Assembly: GCF_900111775.1 (NCBI RefSeq)
Contig: NZ_FOJJ01000001.1
Coordinates: forward strand, 372,001-436,000
From: Desulfuromonas acetexigens
Lineage (GTDB): Bacteria > Desulfobacterota > Desulfuromonadia > Desulfuromonadales > Trichloromonadaceae
Length of the DNA stretch: 64,000 bases
Reading direction: 5' to 3'
The position numbers and the translations under genes are program-made. Each line of letters starts with the position of its first letter. Positions within the stretch are counted from its first letter, which is position 1. The notes beneath the pieces were generated by a model. That model ran no database searches. It worked only from the letters and a program-made list of their open reading frames with translations, and was not told the DNA's origin. This document shows positions 28,150 to 37,168 of the stretch, piece by piece.

Positions 28150-28186
28150 GCCGGCACCGCCGCCGGCCGCACTCGGCGACGCCGCC
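28150..28186 (+). promoter_or_regulatory. ANTAR-type hairpin pair in the nifV leader
   Basis: P1: GCCGGC (28150-28155), loop ACCGCC, GCCGGC (28162-28167). This is a perfect 6-bp stem with a six-base loop having A1 and G4. P2: GGC (28175-28177), loop GACGCC, GCC (28184-28186). G4 is kept, but position 1 is G rather than A, and the stem is only 3 bp. P2 overlaps the 5' arm of the terminator at 28184. The layout repeats that of the nifH leader. Confidence 0.72.
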
Positions 28187-28219
28187 CCGGACTCCCTATC
28201 GAGCCGGGGCTTTGCTTTT
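28184..28219 (+). terminator. Leader terminator upstream of nifV
   Basis: Stem GCCCCGG (28184-28190) with CCGGGGC (28204-28210), extended inside by CTC/GAG, followed by TTTGCTTTT. It lies 20 bases before the nifV start and just before the ribosome site, so it should block nifV unless antiterminated. Confidence 0.8.
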
Positions 28220-28230
28220 GGAGGTGGACC

Positions 28231-29370
28231 ATGGAACAGCTGGATGGAACGCGCATCATCATTGACGACACCACCCTGCGCGACGGCGAACAAACCGCCG
28301 GGGTCGTCTTCAGCCGCGCGGAAAAAGTCGCCATTGCCCGCATGCTCGACGCAATCGGCGTCGGCGAACTGGAGTGCGGTATCCCCGCCATGGGCGCGGC
28401 CGAGAGGGCCGACGTCAAGGCTCTGGTCGATCTCGGCCTCAAGGCCCGGCTCATCACCTGGAACCGGGCGGTCGTCTCCGACATCCAGGCTTCCATCGAC
28501 AGCGGCGTGAGTGCCGTCGACATTTCCCTCTCCGTCTCCGACATCCACATCGCTAAAAAACTACGCCAGTCCCGGGACTGGGTCCGAAAGCAGCTCAAGG
28601 TCGCCTGCGGTTTCGCCAAGCGTCACGGCCTGTATGTCTCCATCGGCGGCGAGGACGCCAGCCGGGCCGATCTCGACTTTCTCGTCGAGCTGATGACCAT
28701 CGGCCGCGAGCTGGGCGCCGACCGTTTCCGCTTCTGTGACACCCTGGGCATTCTCGATCCCTTTTCCACCTACGAAAAAGTGAAATATCTGGCAGATCGG
28801 GTCGACCTCGACCTCGAAGTGCACACCCACAACGACCTGGGGATGGCCACCGCCAACGCCCTGGCCGGCATCCGCGCCGGAGCGCGCTTCGTCAACACCA
28901 CGGTCAACGGCCTCGGCGAGCGGGCCGGGAACGCCGCCTTCGAAGAGGTGGTCATGGGATTGAAACACGCCTGCGGCGTCGATCTCGGCCTCGACACCCG
29001 GCGCTTCGTCGAGCTGTCACGACTGGTCGGTTGCGCCAGTTGTCGGCCGGTGCCGGACTGGAAGGCGGTGGTCGGCGAGAAGGTCTTTTCCCACGAGTCG
29101 GGTCTGCACGCCGACGGCGTGCTGAAAAACCCAGGCAACTACGAAGGCTTCGATCCGGCGGAAGTCGGCCTGGAGCGGCATCTGGTGGTCGGCAAGCATT
29201 CCGGGCGGCACGGCCTCGGTTACCGCCTGCGTCAGCTCGGTATCGACCTGGAGCGGAGCGAACTCGATGCCCTGCTGGAGCGAGTGCGGGGGATTTCCCA
29301 GCGCAACAAACGCCCCTTGAGCGACCCGGAACTGCGCCTGCTCTGCGGCACGTTGCGGAAGGTGGCCTGA
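28231..29370 (+). CDS. nifV: Homocitrate synthase
   Basis: Condenses acetyl-CoA with 2-oxoglutarate to homocitrate, the organic ligand of FeMo-co. 379 residues. DRE-TIM metallolyase signature: DDTTLRDGEQTAGVVFS at the N-terminus, the HTHNDLGMA metal-binding stretch, then GLGERAGNAAFEEVV and SGLHADGVLKNP of the C-terminal part. GGAGG lies 7 bases before the start. It is the first gene of a short operon with a GNAT gene, divergent from nifEN. Confidence 0.95.
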   Translation: MEQLDGTRIIIDDTTLRDGEQTAGVVFSRAEKVAIARMLDAIGVGELECGIPAMGAAERADVKALVDLGLKARLITWNRAVVSDIQASIDSGVSAVDISLSVSDIHIAKKLRQSRDWVRKQLKVACGFAKRHGLYVSIGGEDASRADLDFLVELMTIGRELGADRFRFCDTLGILDPFSTYEKVKYLADRVDLDLEVHTHNDLGMATANALAGIRAGARFVNTTVNGLGERAGNAAFEEVVMGLKHACGVDLGLDTRRFVELSRLVGCASCRPVPDWKAVVGEKVFSHESGLHADGVLKNPGNYEGFDPAEVGLERHLVVGKHSGRHGLGYRLRQLGIDLERSELDALLERVRGISQRNKRPLSDPELRLLCGTLRKVA

Positions 29371-29373
29371 GCC

Positions 29374-30192
29374 GTGACGGAGATTCGCACCGCGACGGCG
29401 GCGGACTGGGACATTTTCGCGCGCTTGGCCGCCGCCGAGAACTGGCGGATTTCACCGGCGGAGCGGCAACTCTTTCGCGGCCCCTGGGCGGGGCATGCCC
29501 TTGCCCTGGAAATCGATGGCCAATGGCGCGGTTTCGTCACCGCGGTCCCCCACCAACGCAGCGGCTGGATCGGCAACCTTATCGTGCCACCGGAATCTCG
29601 GGGCCGTGGGTACGGCCGACAGCTCTTTGCAGCGGCCGTGGCCCGGTTGGAAAGAAAAAGGCTGAACAATCTCTGGCTGACGGCCTCGGAGCAGGGACGA
29701 CCGCTTTATAAACAATACGGCTTCGCGAAAATCGACGAAATCGAGCGGTGGGTGGGCGATGGCGTTGGCGGCGGGTGCGATGACGGCTTACGAAACAACG
29801 AAGGACTGTGGCTCGCCGACAGCCGCGCCTGGGGGGAAAGCCGCCGCGAACTGCTGATGGCGGTGGCCAACCACGGTCGCGCTTTTATCGCCGGGGATGT
29901 GGTGATCTTCTTACAGCAGGGCGGCGACATGAACATCCTCGGTCCCTGGTACAAGGACAAAGGGGAATCCGATCCCTGTGCTAACCGCGACCTGCTGCGA
30001 CAGGCCCTCACCGCCGCCGATCCCGGCCGTGAACTGGTGATCGACACTCTCCTCTCCTCCCCCGTGCATCCTCTTTTAGCCGAAGTCGGCTTCATCCCCA
30101 GCCGCCGCGCGGCACTGATGGTCCGGGGCGGCCCCGGCGCAGCGCGCCTGGACCGGATGTTGGCGTTGGCGAGCCTGGGGAGTGTGGGCTAG
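29374..30192 (+). CDS. GNAT-family N-acetyltransferase, two-part
   Basis: 272 residues, starting at GTG 3 bases after the nifV stop, so coupled to it. The N-terminal GNAT domain (about 1-125) has the acetyl-CoA loop VPPESRGRGYGRQLF and the following LYKQYGFAKID. The C-terminal half (about 150-270) includes SDPCANRDLLRQAL and ends in a GFIPSRRAALMVRG stretch, a second GNAT-like fold by position though weakly conserved. Substrate unknown. Cotranslation with nifV suggests nitrogenase-time expression. Confidence 0.8.
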   Translation: MTEIRTATAADWDIFARLAAAENWRISPAERQLFRGPWAGHALALEIDGQWRGFVTAVPHQRSGWIGNLIVPPESRGRGYGRQLFAAAVARLERKRLNNLWLTASEQGRPLYKQYGFAKIDEIERWVGDGVGGGCDDGLRNNEGLWLADSRAWGESRRELLMAVANHGRAFIAGDVVIFLQQGGDMNILGPWYKDKGESDPCANRDLLRQALTAADPGRELVIDTLLSSPVHPLLAEVGFIPSRRAALMVRGGPGAARLDRMLALASLGSVG

Positions 30193-30345
30193 GTCCGGTG
30201 AAAGTGCGGGGAGGAAAACGCGCGGAGCATCGCCGCGCCGACCGAAAACTTCCCCATGTCATTCATCGGCGAGCCAGAAAAGAGGGGTTTGTTGTGGATT
30301 TTTTGGGCGAGGATAGTTAAGCCTGAAATCGTTGTCATCACTATG

Positions 30346-30383
30346 AAAAGCCGCCTACGGGATCAACCCAGTAGGCGGCTTTT
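30346..30383. terminator. Bidirectional intrinsic terminator
   Basis: Perfect 13-bp arms AAAAGCCGCCTAC/GTAGGCGGCTTTT (30346-30358 and 30371-30383) around a 12-base loop, giving a T run on both strands. It lies between the converging GNAT gene and the small Cys-rich gene. Confidence 0.9.
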
Positions 30384-30472
30384 GGCGTATGAAAGGGGCT
30401 GAAAGTTAGACGTAACGCTGACAAACTTATGAAGGTGTTTTCGCGAGGCGAACGCTTCAGCGCCCACTCAAT

Positions 30473-30655
30473 CTACAATGGTCGAGGTCGGCAGACGTTC
30501 TTGCCGTCATGAACTTTTGCGCCGCAGTTGAGGCACACAAAACGGGGATCATCGAATAATTCCTTGTCGAGTTGCGGGTTGCGTTCTTTGTAGCTCAGCT
30601 GACAGGCATGCAGATCGCAATGTTCTTCCGGATTTTCACAGCTCCATTCAGTCAT
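30473..30655 (-). CDS. Small Cys/His-rich protein, probable metal binder
   Basis: 60 residues with six cysteines (C6, C13, C18, C41, C44, C55) and nearby histidines (H12, H16, H49). CLNCGAKVH looks like half of a zinc ribbon, paired with the N-terminal CxxxxxxCxxxxC. AAAGGAG lies 8 bases before the ATG, so this is a real gene despite its size. No family recognised. Acidic in the middle, no signal peptide; probably a cytoplasmic zinc- or iron-binding protein. Confidence 0.75.
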   Translation of the reverse strand: MTEWSCENPEEHCDLHACQLSYKERNPQLDKELFDDPRFVCLNCGAKVHDGKNVCRPRPL

Positions 30656-31111
30656 CGGTGCTCTCCTTTGCTCTACTGGGGGTACGATTGTAGCTACGGG
30701 ATAATTCCAGAAAGGGTTATCCCCTGGCCTGCGAAGGGAGAAGTTACATCTTCTTCATCCGCTTCTCCCCTCCCCTTAAGTGTTGAGTTTTTTAATCATA
30801 CCTCGCCTTTACGCAGGCGCAACCCACAGATAGTTTGCCCTGAGATGAATCCGCAATGGCGGTTTCTCGGGCGCCGGCCGAAAAACTTCAGGTTTCTTTG
30901 GTAATATTCAAAACGCTAACACGATCCTAACATTTCTCCTGTAAAAGCTGTACGTTTTGCTGCGAGTCAGGCATAACCATCATTCACGAACGGATTGGGG
31001 TCAGGACAGAAATTCTGACCGGCCCGTCGTCCATTTGTGGCGCTCCGGATATTTTCGGCCCCCACAGGAAGCGTCCCGCCGACGGTCGCGGGGAAAGGAA
31101 AGCTAGGCATC
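30656..31111. other. Non-coding gap before the phosphate transporter
   Basis: 456 bp with no convincing gene. It holds one small inverted repeat, GGTCAG/CTGACC (30999-31020), in the probable leader of the transporter gene. Two CTGT boxes at 30939 and 30948 are 9 bp apart, not the 11 of a Pho box. No clear promoter was identified. Confidence 0.5.
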
Positions 31112-33367
31112 ATGAGTATGGAAATTCTTTTTGTCGGGGTGGTGATCCTCGGTCTGGTCGCCTTTTTCGACATTATGGTCGGGGTCAGCAACGATGCGGT
31201 GAATTTTCTCAATTCGTCCATTGGTTCACGGGTAGCGCCGCGAACGACCATCATGATCATCGCCAGCCTCGGGATCATGGCCGGGGTAACCTTCTCCAGC
31301 GGCATGATGGAGGTGGCCCGCAGCGGCATTTTCCATCCCCAGTTCTTCACCCTGCCCGAATTGCTCACCATCTTTCTGGCGGTGATGATCACCGACGTCA
31401 TTCTGCTCGACCTGTTCAACACCTACGGCCTCCCCACCTCGACCACCGTTTCAATTGTTTTTGAATTGCTCGGCGCCGCCGTCGCCCTGGCGATGCTTAA
31501 ACTGCTCACGACCGGTGAGAGCCTGGTGAACGTCGTCCAGTACATCAATTCGGCCAAGGCCATCACTATCATCATGGGGATTCTGCTGTCGGTGGCCATC
31601 GCCTTTGTCTGCGGGGCGATCGTGCAGTTTTTCACCCGCTTACTCTTCACCTTCGACTATCAGAAGCGGATCAGCCGTTACGGAGCCTTGTGGGGCGGGA
31701 TGGCCCTGGCTTCGATCACCTACTTTATTCTGGTCAAAGGCGCCAAGGGTGCCACCTTCATCTCCAAGCAGAACCAGGAGTGGATCAATACCCACACCGG
31801 ACTGTTGCTGCTCTTGATCTTCGTGGGGGCGGCGGCGGTGTTGCAGCTTCTGCAGTTGCTCAAATTCAATATTCTCAGGCCGGTGGTGTTGATCGGCACC
31901 TTCGCTCTGGCCATGGCCTTTGCCGCCAACGACCTGGTCAACTTCATCGGTGTCCCCCTGGCCGGTCTTCATGCCTACCGGCTCGCTCTGGCCAGCGATA
32001 ACCCCTTGGGCGTTACTATGGGCGGGCTGGCCGCCAAGGTCCCTTCGGAAACCTTTCTGCTGATGCTGGCCGGCGGCGTCATGGTGGTGACCCTGTGGCT
32101 GTCGAAAAAGGCCCGCACCGTGACCGAAACGGAAATCAGTCTGAGCCAGCAGGAAGAGGGGAATGAGCGCTTCGAGTCGATTTTCCTCTCCCGGGCTATC
32201 GTCCGGCTGGTGCTGCATCTCTCCGATACCGTCCGCCTGATCATCCCGCAGGGGGTGCGCAGCTGGATCGATCGCCGCCTCGATCCCGCCGCCGCCGCGC
32301 CGGTGCTGGTCGACGGCCGCATCCCTTCCTTCGATCTGCTGCGGGCCACGGTCAACCTGATGGTGGCCAGCGCTCTGATTTCCTACGCCACTGCCAGCAA
32401 GCTCCCGCTCTCGACCACCTACGTGACCTTCATGGTCGCCATGGGCAGCTCCTTCGCCGACCGGGCCTGGGGACGGGATAGCGCCGTCTACCGTGTCACC
32501 GGAGTGTTGACGGTGATCGGCGGCTGGTTCATGACTGCGGTCGTCGCCTTCCTCTCCGCCGCCCTCTGCGCTACCGTCATCTTCTATGGCGAAGCCTTCG
32601 GTGTCGTGGTGCTGCTCGTTTTAGCCGGAGCGATGATCTGGAATGCCCACCGCAAGCATCAATCGATGGTGCGCGAGGCGCAGATGGAAAAGGTCTTCAA
32701 TCTCAAGACCGTGGATGATCCCCGGGCGGCGGTGGCCATCACCTTCGAGCATATGAGCTTATTGCTCCGCGAAATCCGCACTTCCCTCGACGTTTCCCTC
32801 GACGCCCTCTTCCGGCAAAGCTTCGACCGTCTCGGCGTCGAACGTAAGAAGATCTCCCATGTTCAGCAGTGGTCCAACATCATCAGTGCCAACGTCTTGA
32901 AAGCCATGCGCCTTCTCGATCAACAAGGTCTCGCCGTTTCCCACCGCTACGCCCAGACTATCCGTCGGCTGCAGAAGCTCACCGACGGCTACCGCGACAT
33001 CGTGTTGCGGGGATACACCCATATCGGCAATCATCACAAGGGGTTGCTGCCGGTGCAGATCGAAGAACTCGAAGAGGTGCGCCGACTGTTGCAGGACATC
33101 CTCCTCGAGGTCGAGCAGACCTTCAGTCGCAAGCAGACCGCCAATCTCGAGCGGTTGACAGCCAAAGACCACCAGTTGCGGGCCTTGGCCGCCGACCTCA
33201 ATCTCCGCCAGGCGGCCCGCATCAAGGACAATACCTCCAAGACCCGGCTGAGCATCCTCTATTACGGCATCGTCGGCAACGCCATGATGCTCTCCAAGCA
33301 GAACCTCGAACTGTTGGAGATTTTCGATCATTCCTTCGGGGCTTTCGAAGAGCCGCCGAGTCCCTGA
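31112..33367 (+). CDS. PiT-family inorganic phosphate transporter with PhoU-like C-terminus
   Basis: 751 residues. The membrane part (about 1-520) has both PiT signatures: GVSNDAVNFLNSS near residue 23 and FAANDLVNFIGVPLAG near 270, with about ten membrane segments and a cytoplasmic loop. After the last helix (VVVLLVLAGAMIWN, about 495-510) a soluble helical domain (about 545-745; LLLREIRTSLDVSLDALFRQSFDRL) resembles PhoU/DUF47 proteins that regulate low-affinity phosphate uptake. In most bacteria the two parts are separate genes. The start at 31112 follows AAAGGAA. A terminator lies 130 bp after the stop. Confidence 0.87.
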   Translation: MSMEILFVGVVILGLVAFFDIMVGVSNDAVNFLNSSIGSRVAPRTTIMIIASLGIMAGVTFSSGMMEVARSGIFHPQFFTLPELLTIFLAVMITDVILLDLFNTYGLPTSTTVSIVFELLGAAVALAMLKLLTTGESLVNVVQYINSAKAITIIMGILLSVAIAFVCGAIVQFFTRLLFTFDYQKRISRYGALWGGMALASITYFILVKGAKGATFISKQNQEWINTHTGLLLLLIFVGAAAVLQLLQLLKFNILRPVVLIGTFALAMAFAANDLVNFIGVPLAGLHAYRLALASDNPLGVTMGGLAAKVPSETFLLMLAGGVMVVTLWLSKKARTVTETEISLSQQEEGNERFESIFLSRAIVRLVLHLSDTVRLIIPQGVRSWIDRRLDPAAAAPVLVDGRIPSFDLLRATVNLMVASALISYATASKLPLSTTYVTFMVAMGSSFADRAWGRDSAVYRVTGVLTVIGGWFMTAVVAFLSAALCATVIFYGEAFGVVVLLVLAGAMIWNAHRKHQSMVREAQMEKVFNLKTVDDPRAAVAITFEHMSLLLREIRTSLDVSLDALFRQSFDRLGVERKKISHVQQWSNIISANVLKAMRLLDQQGLAVSHRYAQTIRRLQKLTDGYRDIVLRGYTHIGNHHKGLLPVQIEELEEVRRLLQDILLEVEQTFSRKQTANLERLTAKDHQLRALAADLNLRQAARIKDNTSKTRLSILYYGIVGNAMMLSKQNLELLEIFDHSFGAFEEPPSP

Positions 33368-33498
33368 GCGATCCTGTTTTCATTCAGGGAAAAAAGATCA
33401 GGATTGACCATCAGCATCGAAGGATAAAAAACGACATTTCCGACAAATCCCCCCTATTCCCCATCCTCGGGACCATGCTAATATTCGCCAGTTTTTTC

Positions 33499-33534
33499 AA
33501 CCGTCTGTCCGGCTCTGCCGGCAGGCGGTTTTTT
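33499..33534 (+). terminator. Intrinsic terminator after the phosphate transporter
   Basis: Stem AACCGTCTG/CAGGCGGTT extended by CCGG/CCGG around a CTCTG loop (one bulged T), followed by TTTT. Just 30 bp before the radical SAM gene, so it could also act as a leader attenuator of that gene. Confidence 0.8.
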
Positions 33535-33564
33535 GGTCCGCATCTTTCTTTTCGGGGGTTTTCC

Positions 33565-34971
33565 ATGGGACTTTCAGAGGACCGCAAACGGCAGTTTATT
33601 GAAGAAAACCGCGCGGAATACGGCGAGCGCTATGACCTGCTCCGCTTTTCCGATTCGCACCGTCTCGCCACCGCCAGCGCCGAGCGTGAGCAGCTATTGG
33701 CCGAACTGAACGGGCGCGGCGCGATGTGCGGTTACGAAGGGACCAAGCTCGACTGCCGCCGCCTTTCCCCAGGCTGTGTCGAGTGCGGCGCCGGGACCTG
33801 GTCGTGCCTCTTTATCAGCGGCAAGTGCAACCGGGACTGCTTCTACTGCCCGACCGCCCAGGACGAAATTGGCCTGCCGACCACCAACACGGTCAACTTT
33901 CGCCGTCCCAGCGATTACGTGGCCTATCTCGAACGCTTCGGTTTCAAGGGGATGAGCATCAGCGGCGGCGAGCCCCTGCTCACCCCCGGCCGCACCCTGG
34001 CCTTTATCGCCGCCGCCCGCGCCCATTTCGGCCGGCGGATGCACATTTGGCTCTACACCAACGGTACCCTGCTCGACCGGGAGATGCTGCGACGGCTGCG
34101 CGATGCCGGTCTCGACGAGATCCGTTTCGATATCGGCGCCACCGACTATTCGCTGAAAAAGGCGGCTCTGGCGGCGGAGGAGATTCCCTGCGTGACGGTG
34201 GAGATTCCGGCCATCCCCGAAGAGCTCGAGTTGATGAAGGGAAAGCTGGCGGAAATGCAAGAGGTCGGCGTCCGCCATCTCAACCTGCACCAGCTGCGGT
34301 TGACACCCTATAATTTCGAAAAACTGATCCAGCGGAACTACACCTATCTGCACGGCGAAAAGGTGACGGTGCTCGAATCGGAACTGACGGCCTTGCGCCT
34401 GATTCGTCACGGTTTGGAGCGGGGCATCGATCTGCCGGTCAACTACTGCTCCTTTGTCTACAAAAACCGCTTCCAGCAAGCCGCCGCGCGCCGGCGCAAT
34501 GCCCCCTTCGTCAAGAAGGGCTTCGAGGATCTGACGGAGAGCGGCTATCTGCGCACCCTGACACTGCTCGGGGATACGGACTCGATCGCCGCACAGGCCG
34601 AGCGCTTCCGCCAGGCGGGGGCCGCCGCTGAACTCTGGGCCTTCGGCGGCACCCGGGATCGTCTGAACGTCAGCGCCTCTCTTATCCCTCTGATCGCCTG
34701 GGGTAATTTCCGTCTGCTGGTCGGCTACGGCGAAGCGGCGCAGATGTCGGCGGTCTCCTATCGCCATCCTTTTGTCGAAGTCAAGCTGACCCCCACCCAG
34801 AAGCTGGTCATCGAAAAACGTAAGGTCTGCCGCGATGTGGAATTCTCGTCGGAAACAGCCGCCGCCTTTCTGGCGGCTCTTGCCGAGGGGACATCCTTGC
34901 CGGAAGACAAGTTCTTCGACGACATCCGCCGTTTCGAATCGATGGCGCAAGGTCTCCAGGAATATTTCTGA
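33565..34971 (+). CDS. Radical SAM protein, substrate unknown
   Basis: 468 residues. Radical SAM cluster motif CNRDCFYC at about 88-95, preceded by extra cysteines (GCVECGAGTWSC) that could hold a second cluster or zinc, and followed by the SAM-binding SGGEPLLTPG. The C-terminal third is not a recognised SPASM domain. It begins after a GGGGG ribosome-like stretch. It stands alone between terminators, so its partner is unknown. Similar stand-alone enzymes occur in Geobacter relatives without assigned function. Confidence 0.8.
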   Translation: MGLSEDRKRQFIEENRAEYGERYDLLRFSDSHRLATASAEREQLLAELNGRGAMCGYEGTKLDCRRLSPGCVECGAGTWSCLFISGKCNRDCFYCPTAQDEIGLPTTNTVNFRRPSDYVAYLERFGFKGMSISGGEPLLTPGRTLAFIAAARAHFGRRMHIWLYTNGTLLDREMLRRLRDAGLDEIRFDIGATDYSLKKAALAAEEIPCVTVEIPAIPEELELMKGKLAEMQEVGVRHLNLHQLRLTPYNFEKLIQRNYTYLHGEKVTVLESELTALRLIRHGLERGIDLPVNYCSFVYKNRFQQAAARRRNAPFVKKGFEDLTESGYLRTLTLLGDTDSIAAQAERFRQAGAAAELWAFGGTRDRLNVSASLIPLIAWGNFRLLVGYGEAAQMSAVSYRHPFVEVKLTPTQKLVIEKRKVCRDVEFSSETAAAFLAALAEGTSLPEDKFFDDIRRFESMAQGLQEYF

Positions 34972-35160
34972 AATTCGGATCCCGTGAACGGTCATCCTCA
35001 AGGTCTCGTTGATAAAGCCTATTCGCGCGAAGTCCTCCGCCAGGTTCACGCTCGAACGCATTTTTTACATTGCCTAAATCATCCCCACTGCTTTAATCTT
35101 TTCATATAGATGCGTCCTGCCACCCGCAATTGTTCCGCTCCCGCCCAAAGAGGTCATCCT

Positions 35161-36768
35161 ATGGATCAGCGCATACTGATTGTCGACGACAGCCCGTCGG
35201 TCCTGAAAATTCTCAACGACGCGCTGCGCGCCGAATACCAGATCAGTGTCACCACCAGCGGCAAGGATGCCCTGGCTGTTGCCGCCGCACAGCATCCCGA
35301 CCTGATCCTGCTCGACATCAAGATGCCCGACATGGATGGCTACGAGGTCTGCCGCCGCCTGAAACAGTCGCCGGAAACCCGGGACATTCCTATCCTCTTC
35401 GTCACCGTGCTGAACGAAACGGAGGACGAAGCCAAGGGTCTGGAAATGGGCGCGGTCGACTATATCACCAAGCCGATAGCTCCCTCTGTCGTCCAGGCCC
35501 GGGTGCGGGCGCACATGCGGCTGAAGCGGCATCAGGATCATCTCGAAGAGCTGGTCCGGGAACGGACCCGCGAACTGGTCGAGGCCCGCGCCCGCGCCGA
35601 GGAGGCGAACCGCGCCCAAGGCGAGTTCATCACCAACATCAGCCATGAAATTCGCACGCCGATGATCAGTGTCCTCGGCATGACCGAATTGATGCTGAAG
35701 ACGGAACTGAACTCCCGGCAGCAGGAATACATGGAGACCGTCTCCGATTCGGTGACGCAGCTGAAGCGGCTGTTGAACGACCTGCTCGATTTCTCCAGTT
35801 TTGAAACCGGAAAAATCGACCTGGAGAAAGCCCCGCTCGAACCCCACCGTGTCTTTCTCCCCCTGCTCTTGGAATTCCTGGCCAAAGCGGAAAAACGCGG
35901 ACTGTCCTTCTTCTGGAAGATCGATCCCAAAATTCCGGAAGTGCTTTTGGGAGACGCTGAACGCCTGAAGCAGGCGCTGGCCCATCTGCTCGACAATGCC
36001 CTGAAGTTCACCCCTTCCGGCGCCGTCGACCTGAAATGCACCCTTGACGAGAACACAGCGGCGCAGACTCCGGAGCAGCAGGTCCTACTGCGCTTTTCAA
36101 TAACGGACACCGGCATCGGCATCCCGGAGAATGAACAGGAACGGATTTTTCAGCCCTTTTACCAGATCGACGGCAGTCTTTCACGCCGCTATGCCGGCAC
36201 CGGCGTCGGGCTGGCCATGACCCGCCGGCTGGTGGAAATGATGGGGGGAAGCATCCGCGCGGAATCGGTCCCGGCCGGCGGTAGCCGTTTCACCTTCACC
36301 GTGCGCCTGGACCGCGAAAACGGCAACACTATGGTGGCGCAAAATCCCGGAAAAAGCTGGAACGACCTGCGTGTGCTGATCGTCGAGGATACCGAACCCA
36401 ACCGGCGGCTCTTCCAGATCCTTCTGGAAAACCAGAAGTGTCATGTGCGGGTCGCCAACAATGGTCGCAAGGCTCTCGATATCCTCGAAAAGGAACCCTT
36501 TGACCTGATTCTCATGGATATCCAGATGCCGGAGATGGACGGCCTGGCGGCGACTCGGCGGATCCGCGAAGGCAGTGGCGAACACTGGAATCCGGCGATT
36601 CCCATTATCGCCCTGACCGCCCACGGCCAAGCGGGGGACCGGCAAAGTTACCTGGATGCCGGGATGAACGACTATCTGGCCAAACCCTTCCGCGCCCAAA
36701 TGCTGCTGGATAAGATCGAACGTCTGGTGGTGAAACCCGCGCCGACGGAATCCGTTCATGGCCGCTGA
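35161..36768 (+). CDS. Cytoplasmic hybrid histidine kinase REC-HisKA-HATPase-REC
   Basis: 535 residues with no membrane segment. N-terminal receiver (1-120, acceptor D52 in LILLDIKMPDMDG), a coiled coil, HisKA with ISHEIRTP (His near 162), HATPase with DNALKFTP and GTGVGLAM, and a C-terminal receiver (about 400-520, [13 protein letters not shown]). The N-terminal receiver suggests it is itself driven by another kinase. The start at 35161 has AGAGG upstream. Its end overlaps the next response regulator by 11 bases, and that one overlaps the giant kinase. Confidence 0.92.
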   Translation: MDQRILIVDDSPSVLKILNDALRAEYQISVTTSGKDALAVAAAQHPDLILLDIKMPDMDGYEVCRRLKQSPETRDIPILFVTVLNETEDEAKGLEMGAVDYITKPIAPSVVQARVRAHMRLKRHQDHLEELVRERTRELVEARARAEEANRAQGEFITNISHEIRTPMISVLGMTELMLKTELNSRQQEYMETVSDSVTQLKRLLNDLLDFSSFETGKIDLEKAPLEPHRVFLPLLLEFLAKAEKRGLSFFWKIDPKIPEVLLGDAERLKQALAHLLDNALKFTPSGAVDLKCTLDENTAAQTPEQQVLLRFSITDTGIGIPENEQERIFQPFYQIDGSLSRRYAGTGVGLAMTRRLVEMMGGSIRAESVPAGGSRFTFTVRLDRENGNTMVAQNPGKSWNDLRVLIVEDTEPNRRLFQILLENQKCHVRVANNGRKALDILEKEPFDLILMDIQMPEMDGLAATRRIREGSGEHWNPAIPIIALTAHGQAGDRQSYLDAGMNDYLAKPFRAQMLLDKIERLVVKPAPTESVHGR

Positions 36769-37168
36769 AACGGTGGACCAGCCGAGGCTTCTCATCGTCG
36801 ACGACGCCCCGCAAAACCTGCGTCTGCTCAACGGTATCCTCCGTGGCAACTACCGGATCAGCGTTGCCGTCAGCGGCCTCGAGGCGCTGGAACTTGCCGC
36901 TGCCCGGCCGCCCGACCTCATCCTGTTGGACGTATCGATGCCCGGAATGGACGGCTTCGAGGTCTGTCGCCGGCTCAAGGCTGCGCCCGCGACCCAGGAG
37001 ATTCCGGTGATTTTCGTCACCGGCCTGACGGAAGAGGAAGGACGTTCCCGAGGGATCGAAGCGGGCGGCGCGGATTTCATCGTCAAACCGATCGATCCCG
37101 TTACGCTGCAAGCTAAAATCACGGCCTGTCTCGGATATTCGTTGACCGAACGGGGAAACGGCGGATGA
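36758..37168 (+). CDS. Single-domain response regulator
   Basis: 136 residues, a lone CheY-like receiver with acidic pair DD, acceptor D58 in [13 protein letters not shown], threonine in FVTGL and lysine in IVKPID. No output domain. It overlaps both the preceding hybrid kinase and the following giant kinase (4 bases), so all three are translated together. The likely job is a phosphate shuttle or sink between the two kinases. Confidence 0.92.
   Translation: MAAETVDQPRLLIVDDAPQNLRLLNGILRGNYRISVAVSGLEALELAAARPPDLILLDVSMPGMDGFEVCRRLKAAPATQEIPVIFVTGLTEEEGRSRGIEAGGADFIVKPIDPVTLQAKITACLGYSLTERGNGG

Noticed and set aside
30939-30951. Pho box upstream of the phosphate transporter
   Set aside because: The two CTGT half-sites are 9 bp apart rather than 11 and the rest of the consensus is absent.
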